Assembly (NCBI GenBank): GCA_964519985.1
Contig: CAZFMF010000001.1
Location: 186,001-250,000, forward strand
Length of the DNA stretch: 64,000 nucleotides
Origin: JAIEOG01 sp964519985
Lineage (GTDB): Bacteria; Bdellovibrionota; FAC87; UBA2466
Reading direction: 5' to 3'
Below, in pieces: positions 17,823-26,392 of this stretch. The notes under the pieces are model-generated. The model ran no database searches, had not been told where the DNA came from, and saw nothing but the letters and a program-made list of their open reading frames with translations. Position 1 is the first letter of the stretch. Each line of letters starts with the position of its first letter. Position numbers and translations under genes: made by a program.

Positions 17823-20488
17823 TGAAAACGAGAGCGACTTTCTATTTTCTGGCCGTCTTCACCTTGCTGGTGATGTCTTGTAGCGACAGTTCGACGGTAT
17901 CCGGGGTCACCGCGAATACCCATACGCTCAGTGACATCTACCGAACGATCTCCACCGGCGGCAGCCTCTCCTTCAACAACCAGACGGGTGGCGTCAGTGA
18001 TCTGGCGCTCCACCCCACGACGGGCGCGCCGGCGATCACTTATTACGACAAGAGCGCGCCGGTCAGTGGCACGACGGCCGTCGGGGCGTTGAAGTACGCC
18101 TACATGGACGCGAATGGGACTTGGAATGTGGAAGTCGTGGACGCCAACTACGGCACGGCCGCGTGTGGATCGGCGAACTCCTATTGTATCGGCGCTCCGA
18201 ACGCGGCCGGGGGTAATACGGCCTCCATCTTGCGATTGGCGTTCAAGAGCGACGGCACACCCGCGATCGCGTACGTCTTTGGCGCCAGTGTGAACACCGC
18301 GGGCGGCAACAAACAGTTGCGTTTCGCCGAGCGCTCTACGGCGGGCAAGTGGTCGATCAGCGCACCGTTTTACTCGCTAACGGCCGCGGATCCGGCGAAC
18401 GTCGCGGTCGCTGCCACCGTCGATCCGATGAAGGGTTTGACGTTGAACTTCGACTCGAGTGACCGGCCGCATATCACTTTTACCCTCTACACGCAGACCA
18501 TCACAAACAGTGAAGTCCGCTATCTCGGTCGCAATTCGAAAAATGAATGGACGAGCACCGCGATCACGCCGGCGGTGACTGGTGCAGGTGATATCACTGG
18601 CCTGGGGCAGGGCACTGAGCAGGCAGGCGGAGTGCGTTGCGCGGCGACCGACAAGATGCTTTGGACCGGCAAAGTGGTTACCGCCACGGCCGGAAGCGGC
18701 CAGCCACTCTTCATGAGTTGCACGATGGTAGAAGACGGGGTTTGCACCGTGTTTGAAACGTTAGATCTCGCGGCGGGTTGCGGGGGGGCTAGTTGTTTTG
18801 GCGCAAGCGTGACAACCGCGACCGAAGGCGGGACCCGCAGCGATATCGTCATTGATGCGGCGACCCAGCGGCCGATCATCGGCTTTTACACGGAAACCAC
18901 TCCCGCGACGTCGTTGTTGACGGCCACCGCGCCGAGCGCGTGCAGTACGGCGCAATCGACGGCCGCCAGTGGTTGGGGATCGCCGGTAGTGGTGGGTGGT
19001 ACGTCGGAAGGCGCGAATGGTTTCCGCCTATCCGCTTCAACCGGCACGACCAATTTCTTGGCTTACCTCACGAGTACGACGGATGTGATGGTGAACAAGG
19101 CTACGGGTCCGGCGGGCGCTTGGCTTGCGACCGGCACGATCGTACAGACCGCTACCGTTGCGGCTGAAGGCGTCGGGGCCGCTTACGACACCGACCGCGA
19201 TACGCTCTATGTTTCCTACGCGGCCGTTCCGGCCGGGGCGGTGGGCGCGGCGGGCAACGATATCAAGGTAGCCTACGGCTCGACCGACGATATCACCAAC
19301 GCCGGCGCGGCGGGGACCATTGCGATTGAAAACGTCGACAATACGGTGAATTTTTTTCCGACCACGGCAATTCCCATGCTGACGGCGGCCAAGTCCGCCT
19401 CCGGCTTGTACGGGTACGCGTATTTCTACCAGGACGCGACGGCGGCCGATTCCAAACTCTATTACGGCGTCCGCGGCGGCACGGCTGCGGCCCCCGTGTT
19501 CAGCTCCCATACCGTGGTGAATCACATCGAAGGCGCGGCGAGCCCAGAGTTCGTCGGTTCCTATCCTTCGCTCACCTATGATTCGGGCAATAATCCGGTC
19601 ATTGCGTTTTACGACGGCGTAGCCACCCGGCAAAATCTCTCGGTCGCGCGTTCGAGCGACGGTGGTGCCAGCTTCAGCGTGGCGATTGTCGACGATATTG
19701 CGGCCAACGTCGGTCAGTACCCGTCGGCCGCGGCGTTTGGCACGACGGTCGGGGTTTCGTATCGTGATGTGACCAATACCGGTTTGAAATTTGCCAAGTT
19801 CACCCCGGGCAGCGGGTGGCGGCGGTTTGCGGTGGATGGAATGGCCGGCACCGGTTCTTGCGGCAATGCCGCCCACGATGCCGGCGCTTACTCGGTATTG
19901 CGATTCACGGCCGCCGGCCAACCGGTGATCGCCTATAAATCGCAGACGGGCCTAAAGCTAGCCTACGCACCGGAAACGATCGACTCTCGCACCTATACCT
20001 GGAAATGCGTTTCGCTCGATCCCTCGGCCGCAACCCGCGGGGACGGAATCTCGATGGAGCTGGGGCTCTCCGGTGAACCGCACATTGTTCATTTCGATTC
20101 CACGTTCGGAGCGATTCGGTATGTGACGTGCTCCTTGGATGCGGCGACCTGCTTGGTCACCGGCGCCAGTGCTTTCACCGGGACATTGTTAAAAACCGTG
20201 GGCACGACCACGCTGATTGCCACCCGTCCCAGTCTGAAGTTGGATTCGGCCGGCAATCTCTACGTTTCCTTTTATTCTCAGTCTGAGCAAGCAGTGGGGC
20301 TGGGAGCGCGGGGCGCAACGTCTTCGGCTTGGACCTTTGAGTACATCGACCAGTATACGGCCGGATCGACCTTTGTTTCATCCGTCGGTCAGCACGCGCA
20401 GCTACTGATCAATGAGTCCGGTTTCCCCATGCTTTTCTACCGCTCCCAGGAAAACTGGCTGCGTTACTTCTCGCGCGAACTTTTCTGA
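17822..20488 (+). CDS. large lipoprotein with beta-propeller-like repeats, 888 aa
   Basis: Starts at ATG 17822, overlapping the upstream stop, with a lipobox (LLVMSC) putting the acylated Cys at about residue 20. The mature protein has recurrent units pairing a field like LALHPTTGAPAITYYD, SLTYDSGNNPVIAFYDG or SLKLDSAGNLYVSFYSQ with beta-strands, as in BNR/sialidase-like propellers. Very rich in Thr, Ala and Gly. Probably surface or outer-membrane exposed; coupling to a barrel-like protein suggests an envelope pair. No catalytic motif seen. Confidence 0.82.
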   Translation: MKTRATFYFLAVFTLLVMSCSDSSTVSGVTANTHTLSDIYRTISTGGSLSFNNQTGGVSDLALHPTTGAPAITYYDKSAPVSGTTAVGALKYAYMDANGTWNVEVVDANYGTAACGSANSYCIGAPNAAGGNTASILRLAFKSDGTPAIAYVFGASVNTAGGNKQLRFAERSTAGKWSISAPFYSLTAADPANVAVAATVDPMKGLTLNFDSSDRPHITFTLYTQTITNSEVRYLGRNSKNEWTSTAITPAVTGAGDITGLGQGTEQAGGVRCAATDKMLWTGKVVTATAGSGQPLFMSCTMVEDGVCTVFETLDLAAGCGGASCFGASVTTATEGGTRSDIVIDAATQRPIIGFYTETTPATSLLTATAPSACSTAQSTAASGWGSPVVVGGTSEGANGFRLSASTGTTNFLAYLTSTTDVMVNKATGPAGAWLATGTIVQTATVAAEGVGAAYDTDRDTLYVSYAAVPAGAVGAAGNDIKVAYGSTDDITNAGAAGTIAIENVDNTVNFFPTTAIPMLTAAKSASGLYGYAYFYQDATAADSKLYYGVRGGTAAAPVFSSHTVVNHIEGAASPEFVGSYPSLTYDSGNNPVIAFYDGVATRQNLSVARSSDGGASFSVAIVDDIAANVGQYPSAAAFGTTVGVSYRDVTNTGLKFAKFTPGSGWRRFAVDGMAGTGSCGNAAHDAGAYSVLRFTAAGQPVIAYKSQTGLKLAYAPETIDSRTYTWKCVSLDPSAATRGDGISMELGLSGEPHIVHFDSTFGAIRYVTCSLDAATCLVTGASAFTGTLLKTVGTTTLIATRPSLKLDSAGNLYVSFYSQSEQAVGLGARGATSSAWTFEYIDQYTAGSTFVSSVGQHAQLLINESGFPMLFYRSQENWLRYFSRELF

Positions 20489-20526
20489 CCCGACTAATTG
20501 AGCGGCAACCTCCCGCGCCCCGAGCC

Positions 20527-21090
20527 TTAGCGCTGAAGATCCGTCCGCAGAACTCTACGCAATACCGTTCCATCTTTGGGAGATTCCGGGAGGATCTCCC
20601 CAATCAGCGCCTCGCTTACATCTGGTTCGGGCGGCCAAAATACCGCATAAAGCGTTGGCAACGAGGTAAGACCGGGTTGCTCATGTAGCTTTTCTTGAAT
20701 GTCGCGGGCGACGGCAAGAAAGCAGTAAGTGTCGTCCTTTTTGGGGTTACACCACTGAACGATAGTTGCGGAAACGAGTCGGTGCTGCTCACAGAGACGG
20801 CGAAGGACCCAGTAGCTCCCGGTTTGGCCCAATGGAACAAACCATCGCTGTCCCTGCGCGAATTGTAAGTACCAACCACTATTCTTTCTTATCTCTCCAA
20901 GCGCTTCGACGACTTCCGTCTTAGCGGTCCACCGGACGGTCCTTATCTCCTTTTGGTCGCTACTGGGCCAACAGTGAGGTCGATCGAAGGCGGTAATCGG
21001 TGCGCTCGCCTTAAAAAGCCGCTGCATGCAGCTCGCCGAAGTACTGCTTGCCGAAAGCGCCAGCGCCAAAATCACTATCCAAGTCCGCAT
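20527..21090 (-). CDS. secreted hypothetical protein, 187 aa
   Basis: Signal peptide MRTWIVILALALSASSTSAS, then a Cys-containing mature domain (Cys at about 21, 40, 104, 118 and 127) with aromatic-rich segments such as NSGWYLQFAQGQRWFVPLG. No family recognised. It is divergent from the LysR gene, so the LysR protein may control it. Confidence 0.7.
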   Translation of the reverse strand: MRTWIVILALALSASSTSASCMQRLFKASAPITAFDRPHCWPSSDQKEIRTVRWTAKTEVVEALGEIRKNSGWYLQFAQGQRWFVPLGQTGSYWVLRRLCEQHRLVSATIVQWCNPKKDDTYCFLAVARDIQEKLHEQPGLTSLPTLYAVFWPPEPDVSEALIGEILPESPKDGTVLRRVLRTDLQR

Positions 21091-21109
21091 ATTTGCTCCT
21101 TCGGCCGGG

Positions 21110-21172
21110 GGTGATAGCCGAATAGCGTATATATTTATAATTCATAATTGTTATTGTGATATAGCCAAAGGT
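21110..21172. promoter_or_regulatory. AT-rich divergent promoter region
   Basis: The 83 bp between the divergent genes at 21090 and 21174 include a very AT-rich core (around 21126-21162) in an otherwise GC-rich neighbourhood. LysR proteins usually bind such divergent intergenic regions. An AAAGG ribosome site for the LysR gene is at its right end. Confidence 0.4.
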
Positions 21173-21173
21173 T

Positions 21174-22031
21174 ATGATTCTCACGTCGCCGTTGGTGAGC
21201 GCTTTTGTTCGATTGGTGCAGATTGGGAACTACTCTCGCGCGGCGTCCTCTTTGGGGATTTCCCAACCGGCACTCACGAAGCGCATCCAGCTCTTGGAGT
21301 CGCAACTCGGCCAGCCTTTGCTTGTTCGGCGGCGGAAGGGCATTCAGCTCACTCAGGCCGGTCGGGACATGCTGCGGTATTCGGAGGCGACCGTGAACCT
21401 AGAGAGCGATTTGCTTAAACGGTTTGGGATCGAGGGCGTCTCCATGTCCGCCCCCGTGATTCGCGTGGGCGGATCCGCATCTCTGATTCACCCCGTTGGT
21501 ATTCCGGCTCTGGCTCCGATCGTACGCGAGAATGAGAGCACGTCCGTCGAATTCTTCGTTCGGGAAAACAAAGACCTGACGACGATGCTCTTGCGCGGCC
21601 AGATCGACTATGTGCTTACGGATCAAGACTTGACTCGCCGCGATTGCGAATCGATTGAGATTGGACACGAAACGATCATCGCCATTGAGAGTCCTCAATC
21701 GCGGAAGAATACGTTTCTCGATGCCGACGTAGAAGATGACTTTACCGAACGCCACATCGGTCGAGTCTTCGGCAAAAAAGTTCCTTATCGGCGGGCAATG
21801 CTGCAAGACGAAAACGGAATCATTGAAGGGGTTCGGCTTGGTTACGGGCGAGCACTCGTGCACTTACACATGCTCGCTAAGAAAAGCGGTGTGGCCATTG
21901 TGCCGGGTAGCAAGAAGGTGAGAGTGCCCGTGTTTCTCATCTTCCGGAAGCAGGACCAGTACAGCCAGTGGCACCATCGAATTGTGGATCTTTTGAGGGG
22001 GTATGCTCCGGGTGCGCTGAGCAGCAATTAA
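21174..22031 (+). CDS. LysR family transcriptional regulator, 285 aa
   Basis: N-terminal winged helix-turn-helix (residues 1-60): LVQIGNYSRAASSLGISQPA then LTKRIQLLESQLGQPLLVRR and a linker helix. The remainder resembles the LysR effector domain (residues about 95-280) but is somewhat shorter than typical members. Likely binds the intergenic region shared with the divergent secreted-protein gene. Effector not predictable. Confidence 0.92.
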   Translation: MILTSPLVSAFVRLVQIGNYSRAASSLGISQPALTKRIQLLESQLGQPLLVRRRKGIQLTQAGRDMLRYSEATVNLESDLLKRFGIEGVSMSAPVIRVGGSASLIHPVGIPALAPIVRENESTSVEFFVRENKDLTTMLLRGQIDYVLTDQDLTRRDCESIEIGHETIIAIESPQSRKNTFLDADVEDDFTERHIGRVFGKKVPYRRAMLQDENGIIEGVRLGYGRALVHLHMLAKKSGVAIVPGSKKVRVPVFLIFRKQDQYSQWHHRIVDLLRGYAPGALSSN

Positions 22032-22131
22032 AAATTCCCTAGGTAATCGGTCTGGGACCCGTCCAATCGCGGAGAGTGCCGGGTCTCGTCGGTTGATTTG
22101 TTACCTTTCGGTATGCTACAGACCCCGGTCC

Positions 22132-23025
22132 ATGAGGGAAAAGGCATTCTTACTGACGATTCTGCTTCTGGTGGCAGCAGGAACGCAGCTCAAAGCGGCG
22201 GGGCTAGATCGGCAAACATGCCGGCGTGCTCTTCTGCGCTCTCTCGACGGTGGCAGCCCCCTAACGCAACTAGAGTTATCCTCAATCTTGCTTCACCTTA
22301 CCGAGAGTTGGTCTTTTGAAAATGCGCCTTCTCCTGCGGTCCCGCCCCTAAAGATCGTGCCCGCGCCTCTCGATATCTCCGATCAAGGTCAATTGTTGGA
22401 ACAACTTGGACTCCAGGACCACCCCGACGTGGTGGAACTCATTCGGGGTATGACCTTTGAGGAGGCAGAGAATCGCAGCGAGTGGCAGCACTCCCAATTT
22501 GTACGACCTTTGCTCACGGCAGCGAAAATCACTACCATCGGTCAATTGTTCGAGCTCTCAGTTGAGGGACTCATGGCACGCGCCAAAAGTGCGAACAATC
22601 GTTTCTCAAAGACACCGTCCAGCGAGTTTCGAAGAACGTTCGCAGCCTACCGAGACTATATAAGAGTGGCAATTGCGGTCAATAAAACCGCGTATCTTAG
22701 CAGCCTGGCCGGCCGCCCCGGGCCATTCGATCCGCTAGTTTTTCTCGAGGAAATCAGGGGAGAAAACAATATCCAGTACATCTTTAATTTTCTCCCGGGA
22801 CGAGAAACACTCTTCGCGAGATCTTATTCCGATCTTTACCCCTTTCCGTTGCCGAAGGTTGAACAGGAACATTTTAGTGAAGGGCCAAAAAAGGTGGGCG
22901 AAATGCTTGGGTCTTTAGGTGACCTCGGGAAAACTCGCAATATCGGGGAGACCAAAATAAGAACCTTCCTCGTTGCAGTATTGCATTACCGCAATGTCCT
23001 TTGGATGAACTCGCTCTTGCCCTAG
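22132..23025 (+). CDS. secreted hypothetical protein, 297 aa
   Basis: ATG 22132 opens a signal peptide (MREKAFLLTILLLVAAGTQLKAAG); an in-frame ATG at 22093 lies too far upstream of it. Two helical segments, ITTIGQLFELSVEGLMARA and LGKTRNIGETKIRTF, look superficially like helix-hairpin-helix or RNA polymerase alpha C-terminal units, but the protein is exported so this may be chance. Family unknown. Confidence 0.68.
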   Translation: MREKAFLLTILLLVAAGTQLKAAGLDRQTCRRALLRSLDGGSPLTQLELSSILLHLTESWSFENAPSPAVPPLKIVPAPLDISDQGQLLEQLGLQDHPDVVELIRGMTFEEAENRSEWQHSQFVRPLLTAAKITTIGQLFELSVEGLMARAKSANNRFSKTPSSEFRRTFAAYRDYIRVAIAVNKTAYLSSLAGRPGPFDPLVFLEEIRGENNIQYIFNFLPGRETLFARSYSDLYPFPLPKVEQEHFSEGPKKVGEMLGSLGDLGKTRNIGETKIRTFLVAVLHYRNVLWMNSLLP

Positions 23026-23382
23026 ACCCATCTTGCCGAAGTCGAAAAATGGCACGGACTGGTCCTGGACCAGTTATCGTTTCCCTTTAAAAAGAATCGC
23101 TGAAAATGAATAGTGGAATGGACGCTATGAAATCGAATTTGCGGTCGGACATTTCCGGTTTGAGACGGTGACACACTTTGCCATGCATCACCAATCTTGA
23201 GACATGGTTAAAGCCGCCGATGCGGTTTTGGACTCATTTGGTAGTTAGTCTCTTCTTGGCAGTCTCAGTCCCGTCTTGACGCCCCGCCCGACTCCGGCCG
23301 GCTGGCAGATCGCCAATCCCAACTCACCTGATGACATGGGCGCGGTGATCGAATTGACTTAGTGGTAACGAAAGGCAGTGGA
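23026..23382. other. 357-bp intergenic stretch with an inverted repeat
   Basis: No credible gene. Near the left end, 23058-23074 reads ACTGGTCCTGGACCAGT, a near-perfect inverted repeat followed by a pyrimidine-rich stretch, and could terminate the 22132 gene. The rest must carry the promoter of the 23383 gene; nothing else stands out. Confidence 0.4.
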
Positions 23383-23808
23383 ATGAAAAAGTGTTTGGTA
23401 TTTGGGCTTTTGGCTTTAGGCGCGTGTAGCCATTCGGGGCCGACGCCCGAATCCGACTGGGAAGGTTTTTTGAAACAAGTCGAATCCGGCGACAAGGCCG
23501 CATTGGATCGCGCGGTCGAGGTGCGCCCGGAACTGGACGCGTCGAAAGCCCAGAGTCTGCGCCTCGCGGTGGCCCGGGCGCTACCGAAAGCCCCGCACTT
23601 CGTGCTGGCGCTGCTCGAGAAGGGTTTCAAACTGAGTGAGCTCTGCACGACTCCCTACCATGAGCCCAAGCCGAGCGTGGCCGCTGCTTATGTCGAAGAC
23701 GCGACGCGGGCTTTGAACGCCCTAGCGAACACACCGATGGAGGTGCGGGCGAAGGCGTGCCTTAAAAAGATCGCGCCCCCGCCAAAAGATCCCCCGCCGG
23801 CAAATTAA
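23383..23808 (+). CDS. small hypothetical lipoprotein, 141 aa
   Basis: The start is set at ATG 23383 (MKKCLVFGLLALGAC), giving a lipobox LGAC with mature Cys15. The mature region is helical and charged, with a conserved-looking Cys pair late on (LCTTPYH and KACLKK) and ends in a Pro-rich tail (PPPKDPPPAN). Repeats of helix pairs vaguely recall ankyrin/Sel1-like proteins but no firm match. An in-frame start at 23362 would disrupt the signal. Confidence 0.7.
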   Translation: MKKCLVFGLLALGACSHSGPTPESDWEGFLKQVESGDKAALDRAVEVRPELDASKAQSLRLAVARALPKAPHFVLALLEKGFKLSELCTTPYHEPKPSVAAAYVEDATRALNALANTPMEVRAKACLKKIAPPPKDPPPAN

Positions 23809-23849
23809 CGCGGTTTTACCAAACCCGCCCGGCGCGGTACCCTATTTTC

Positions 23850-24221
23850 ATGCCCAAAGAGATCGACGCTTATTTCCGCAAGTTCCCCAAGGACGTCCAA
23901 CGCCGCCTAAAGCAAATGCGTTCGGCCATCCGCGGCGTCGTCCCCAAGGCCGAAGAAAAAATGAGCTATGGGATTCCGGCTTTTTATCTGAACGGAAAGT
24001 ACGTGGCCTACTATGCGGCCTTCAAAAGCCATATTGGTTTTTATCCTATCCCCAAAACGCTCACGGCGTTTAAGGCCGCCCTGTCGAAGTACAAACAAGG
24101 AAAGGGTTCGGTTCAATTTCCCTTCGAAAGTGCTCTGCCGCTGCCGCTCATCAAGAAAATCGTGCGGGCGCGCCTGAAGGCCATTCGGGCGGAAGTCGCG
24201 AAAAAGCCCAAGAAAGCCTGA
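23850..24221 (+). CDS. DUF1801/YdhG-like domain protein, 123 aa
   Basis: The full-length pattern fits DUF1801: an N-terminal helix (IDAYFRKFPKDVQRRLKQMR), then AEEKMSYGIPAFYLNGKYVAYYA, and FKSHIGFYPIP. A Lys-rich C-terminus follows. Related Bacillus Fra/YdhG proteins were linked to iron handling and most others are uncharacterised. Cytoplasmic, probably a single-gene unit. Confidence 0.88.
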   Translation: MPKEIDAYFRKFPKDVQRRLKQMRSAIRGVVPKAEEKMSYGIPAFYLNGKYVAYYAAFKSHIGFYPIPKTLTAFKAALSKYKQGKGSVQFPFESALPLPLIKKIVRARLKAIRAEVAKKPKKA

Positions 24222-24297
24222 ACCCCGCGGCGCCGAAAATTGTCGCTAGTTTCAAGGGTTAGCTTGTGTTACACCCCCTGCGAAATTCGGAGGTTCT

Positions 24298-25596
24298 GTG
24301 TACCAGAAGCTATTGATCGGTCTGACGACTCTTACGCTCTTGGCCTGCGACCGGCAGGAGACGCGCGCGCCCGCGCCTCGTCCCGCACCTCCCATCTCCG
24401 TTGCGCCAGCGACCCCATCCCCGGCCCCCGAGACGGCCAAAGCGGATGCCGAGGTCCCCGCAACTCCCGCACCCGTTGCGCAAACGCCGGAGCCGGCGAA
24501 GCCTGAATCAGATCCCAAAGAGGCGGAGCTGAAGCGCCAGGCCGCGAATCGGGACGCCATTGCCCGCATCGAGGCGCTGGAGCGAAAAGTGGAAGGAACG
24601 GGAATCTCATTTCAAGTGGGATCGAATCAGGCGGGATCGAAGACGGTAACGCTTTCGTACCAACGACGGCTCGCGGAAAAAAATCTGAGCCGCGAGGAAA
24701 TCGACCGGCGGTTGTCGCTTTACTTCCGAGGCCTGGGCGCCGAGCTGCGTTCGGGAGCGATCACGGATCCCGCAAAGATCAGAGAATTCAAACTCAAGCA
24801 GCAGCTGATATTCGAACAGGTGGCCCCTCTCTACAAGCGGTCGGTGTCGGAGGAGCTTTCCGAAAAACTTCCGGGCTTCGCGCCCTTTTCGGATTTACAC
24901 GGGGTTTGGGATCCCGCCCGTTTCGAGGAAAAGTTCGACGCTAATCGGGCGGAGGAGCTCGTAAGTCGCCTAAAATCCATGGCCAAGACACTAAAACAGG
25001 CCGCCGACGATTTTAATGTGGACGAACTGGTGACGCAGGAATCGATAGGAAAGGCCGGCAAGAAGGAAGACGCGTTTCGCGAAAAACATGCCGATCTGCT
25101 CAATGGCGCTTTTTTCCGGTCGTGCAAAGCGAGAGCGGAACGCATTCAAGCGCTTTTGGCATCGATTCAAGGACCGGTGACCAAGCCATCGTTGCAGATC
25201 GCCAATGCTAAGTTGGCGCGACGCACCTTGGAGGCCATCATTGCGCCCCAAGAAAAAAATCTCGAAGGACTGGGATGGAAGATCCTGGTGAATAACGGGT
25301 TACCCCGATTTGATGAGAAGGTTCGGGATCAGTACGTGCAGGACCACCGTTTTGAAACCGAGGCGGACGCGAAGTTTAGGGCGTTAAAAGAGTCGGTGGC
25401 GGCAACAACGCTGCTAACCTTCTACCAGGATCTCTCGAAAGTCTTGTCTTACACCCAAGATCCCGACGTCCGGGACGTCGAAGCCTTGCTGATGTTGAAA
25501 TCGACCTTGATGAAGGGAATCGTGGAAAATCCACCGGATGGGAATCGCATTGAGCGGAGCGAAGAATCCACGGTTTCGCCTCCCCTGGATGACTGA
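24298..25596 (+). CDS. lipoprotein with Pro/Ala-rich linker, 432 aa
   Basis: Starts at GTG 24298 and has a lipobox (LTLLAC, Cys at 17). After it comes a 60-residue Pro/Ala/Glu-rich flexible tether, then a coiled-coil-like stretch (EAELKRQAANRDAIARIEALERK) and a mostly helical domain. The tether suggests a membrane-anchored protein reaching through the periplasm. Family not recognised. Its stop overlaps the start of the patatin-like gene (TGATG), so they are co-translated. Confidence 0.75.
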   Translation: MYQKLLIGLTTLTLLACDRQETRAPAPRPAPPISVAPATPSPAPETAKADAEVPATPAPVAQTPEPAKPESDPKEAELKRQAANRDAIARIEALERKVEGTGISFQVGSNQAGSKTVTLSYQRRLAEKNLSREEIDRRLSLYFRGLGAELRSGAITDPAKIREFKLKQQLIFEQVAPLYKRSVSEELSEKLPGFAPFSDLHGVWDPARFEEKFDANRAEELVSRLKSMAKTLKQAADDFNVDELVTQESIGKAGKKEDAFREKHADLLNGAFFRSCKARAERIQALLASIQGPVTKPSLQIANAKLARRTLEAIIAPQEKNLEGLGWKILVNNGLPRFDEKVRDQYVQDHRFETEADAKFRALKESVAATTLLTFYQDLSKVLSYTQDPDVRDVEALLMLKSTLMKGIVENPPDGNRIERSEESTVSPPLDD

Positions 25597-26381
25597 TGTC
25601 GCCTAACGCCGAGCCACGTCCCCGGGACCTGATTTTCAATGGAACGGGGGTCAATTACTCCTGGCACTTCCCGCGACTCTTTGAAATGAGCGTGGAGGAA
25701 CTGCGCGAGTATTCCTCGATCACCTGCATCAGTGGGGGAGCAACCGCTTTCTTTGTTTTTTGGGCGGTGAGAAATGGGCTGGCGACGTGGTCGCGAGAGA
25801 ACTTTCTCAATTGGAATAAACACACGCACGCGGTTTACGGTAACAACCTGCTTAGCGGCAGCTATCGAATGGCGAAATTGATGCTGCGTTCGCGGTCGCC
25901 GGTTTACTCCCCCGAAGCCTACAAAGCAGCTTGGGCCATGGCGGTGCGCCCAGAGTTTTTTGAAATGCGCATGCGCGAAATTCCGCCCAATGTGAATTTC
26001 CCTTTGCTCAAGCGATCGACCGGCGAGATTGTGAACGCCACCGCCCGTTCTGAGTTTTCGGAAGTCCCCGCCTATTTGGTTTCGTTTGCCGCCACGGCGA
26101 TTCCGGGCATTTTTCCCGAGATTGTCATCGACGGGGAGGTCTACGGTGACATCACCTACTCCAAGAAATTCCTCCCGTGGTTGAAGCGCTTCGAGGCGGG
26201 CTTGGAACGCTTCGAAAATTATAACCTCATGAAGTCAGCGGACCTCCCCAATGGGCGCTATATCAAGATCTGCGATCATCCCGAGCCCAAGAAGATGATG
26301 CGCTCCGACAATCTCAAGTTTCTTTTCGGACGCTACATCGGCTCGTATCCGGAGAATGTCCGGCGGAGCAAAATCGAGTAG
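25596..26381 (+). CDS. patatin-like phospholipase-fold protein with variant motifs, 261 aa
   Basis: Layout follows patatin: an opening glycine loop (FNGTGVNYSWHFPRLFE), a nucleophile-elbow region ITCISGGATAFF with Ser at the expected spot, and a late FAATAIPGIFPEIVIDGEVYGD, matching the family's 'aiPg.fpp..idG..y.DGG'. However the GXSXG motif reads CISGG and the Asp-Gly-Gly end reads GDI, so activity is uncertain. No signal peptide. Coupled to the lipoprotein gene upstream. Confidence 0.65.
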   Translation: MSPNAEPRPRDLIFNGTGVNYSWHFPRLFEMSVEELREYSSITCISGGATAFFVFWAVRNGLATWSRENFLNWNKHTHAVYGNNLLSGSYRMAKLMLRSRSPVYSPEAYKAAWAMAVRPEFFEMRMREIPPNVNFPLLKRSTGEIVNATARSEFSEVPAYLVSFAATAIPGIFPEIVIDGEVYGDITYSKKFLPWLKRFEAGLERFENYNLMKSADLPNGRYIKICDHPEPKKMMRSDNLKFLFGRYIGSYPENVRRSKIE

Positions 26382-26392
26382 TCTGCCAGGCC

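Noticed and set aside
19037..19921. 294-aa minus-strand open frame opposite the repeat lipoprotein
   Set aside because: Arg/Gly-rich shadow of a GC-rich gene; no signal or motif.
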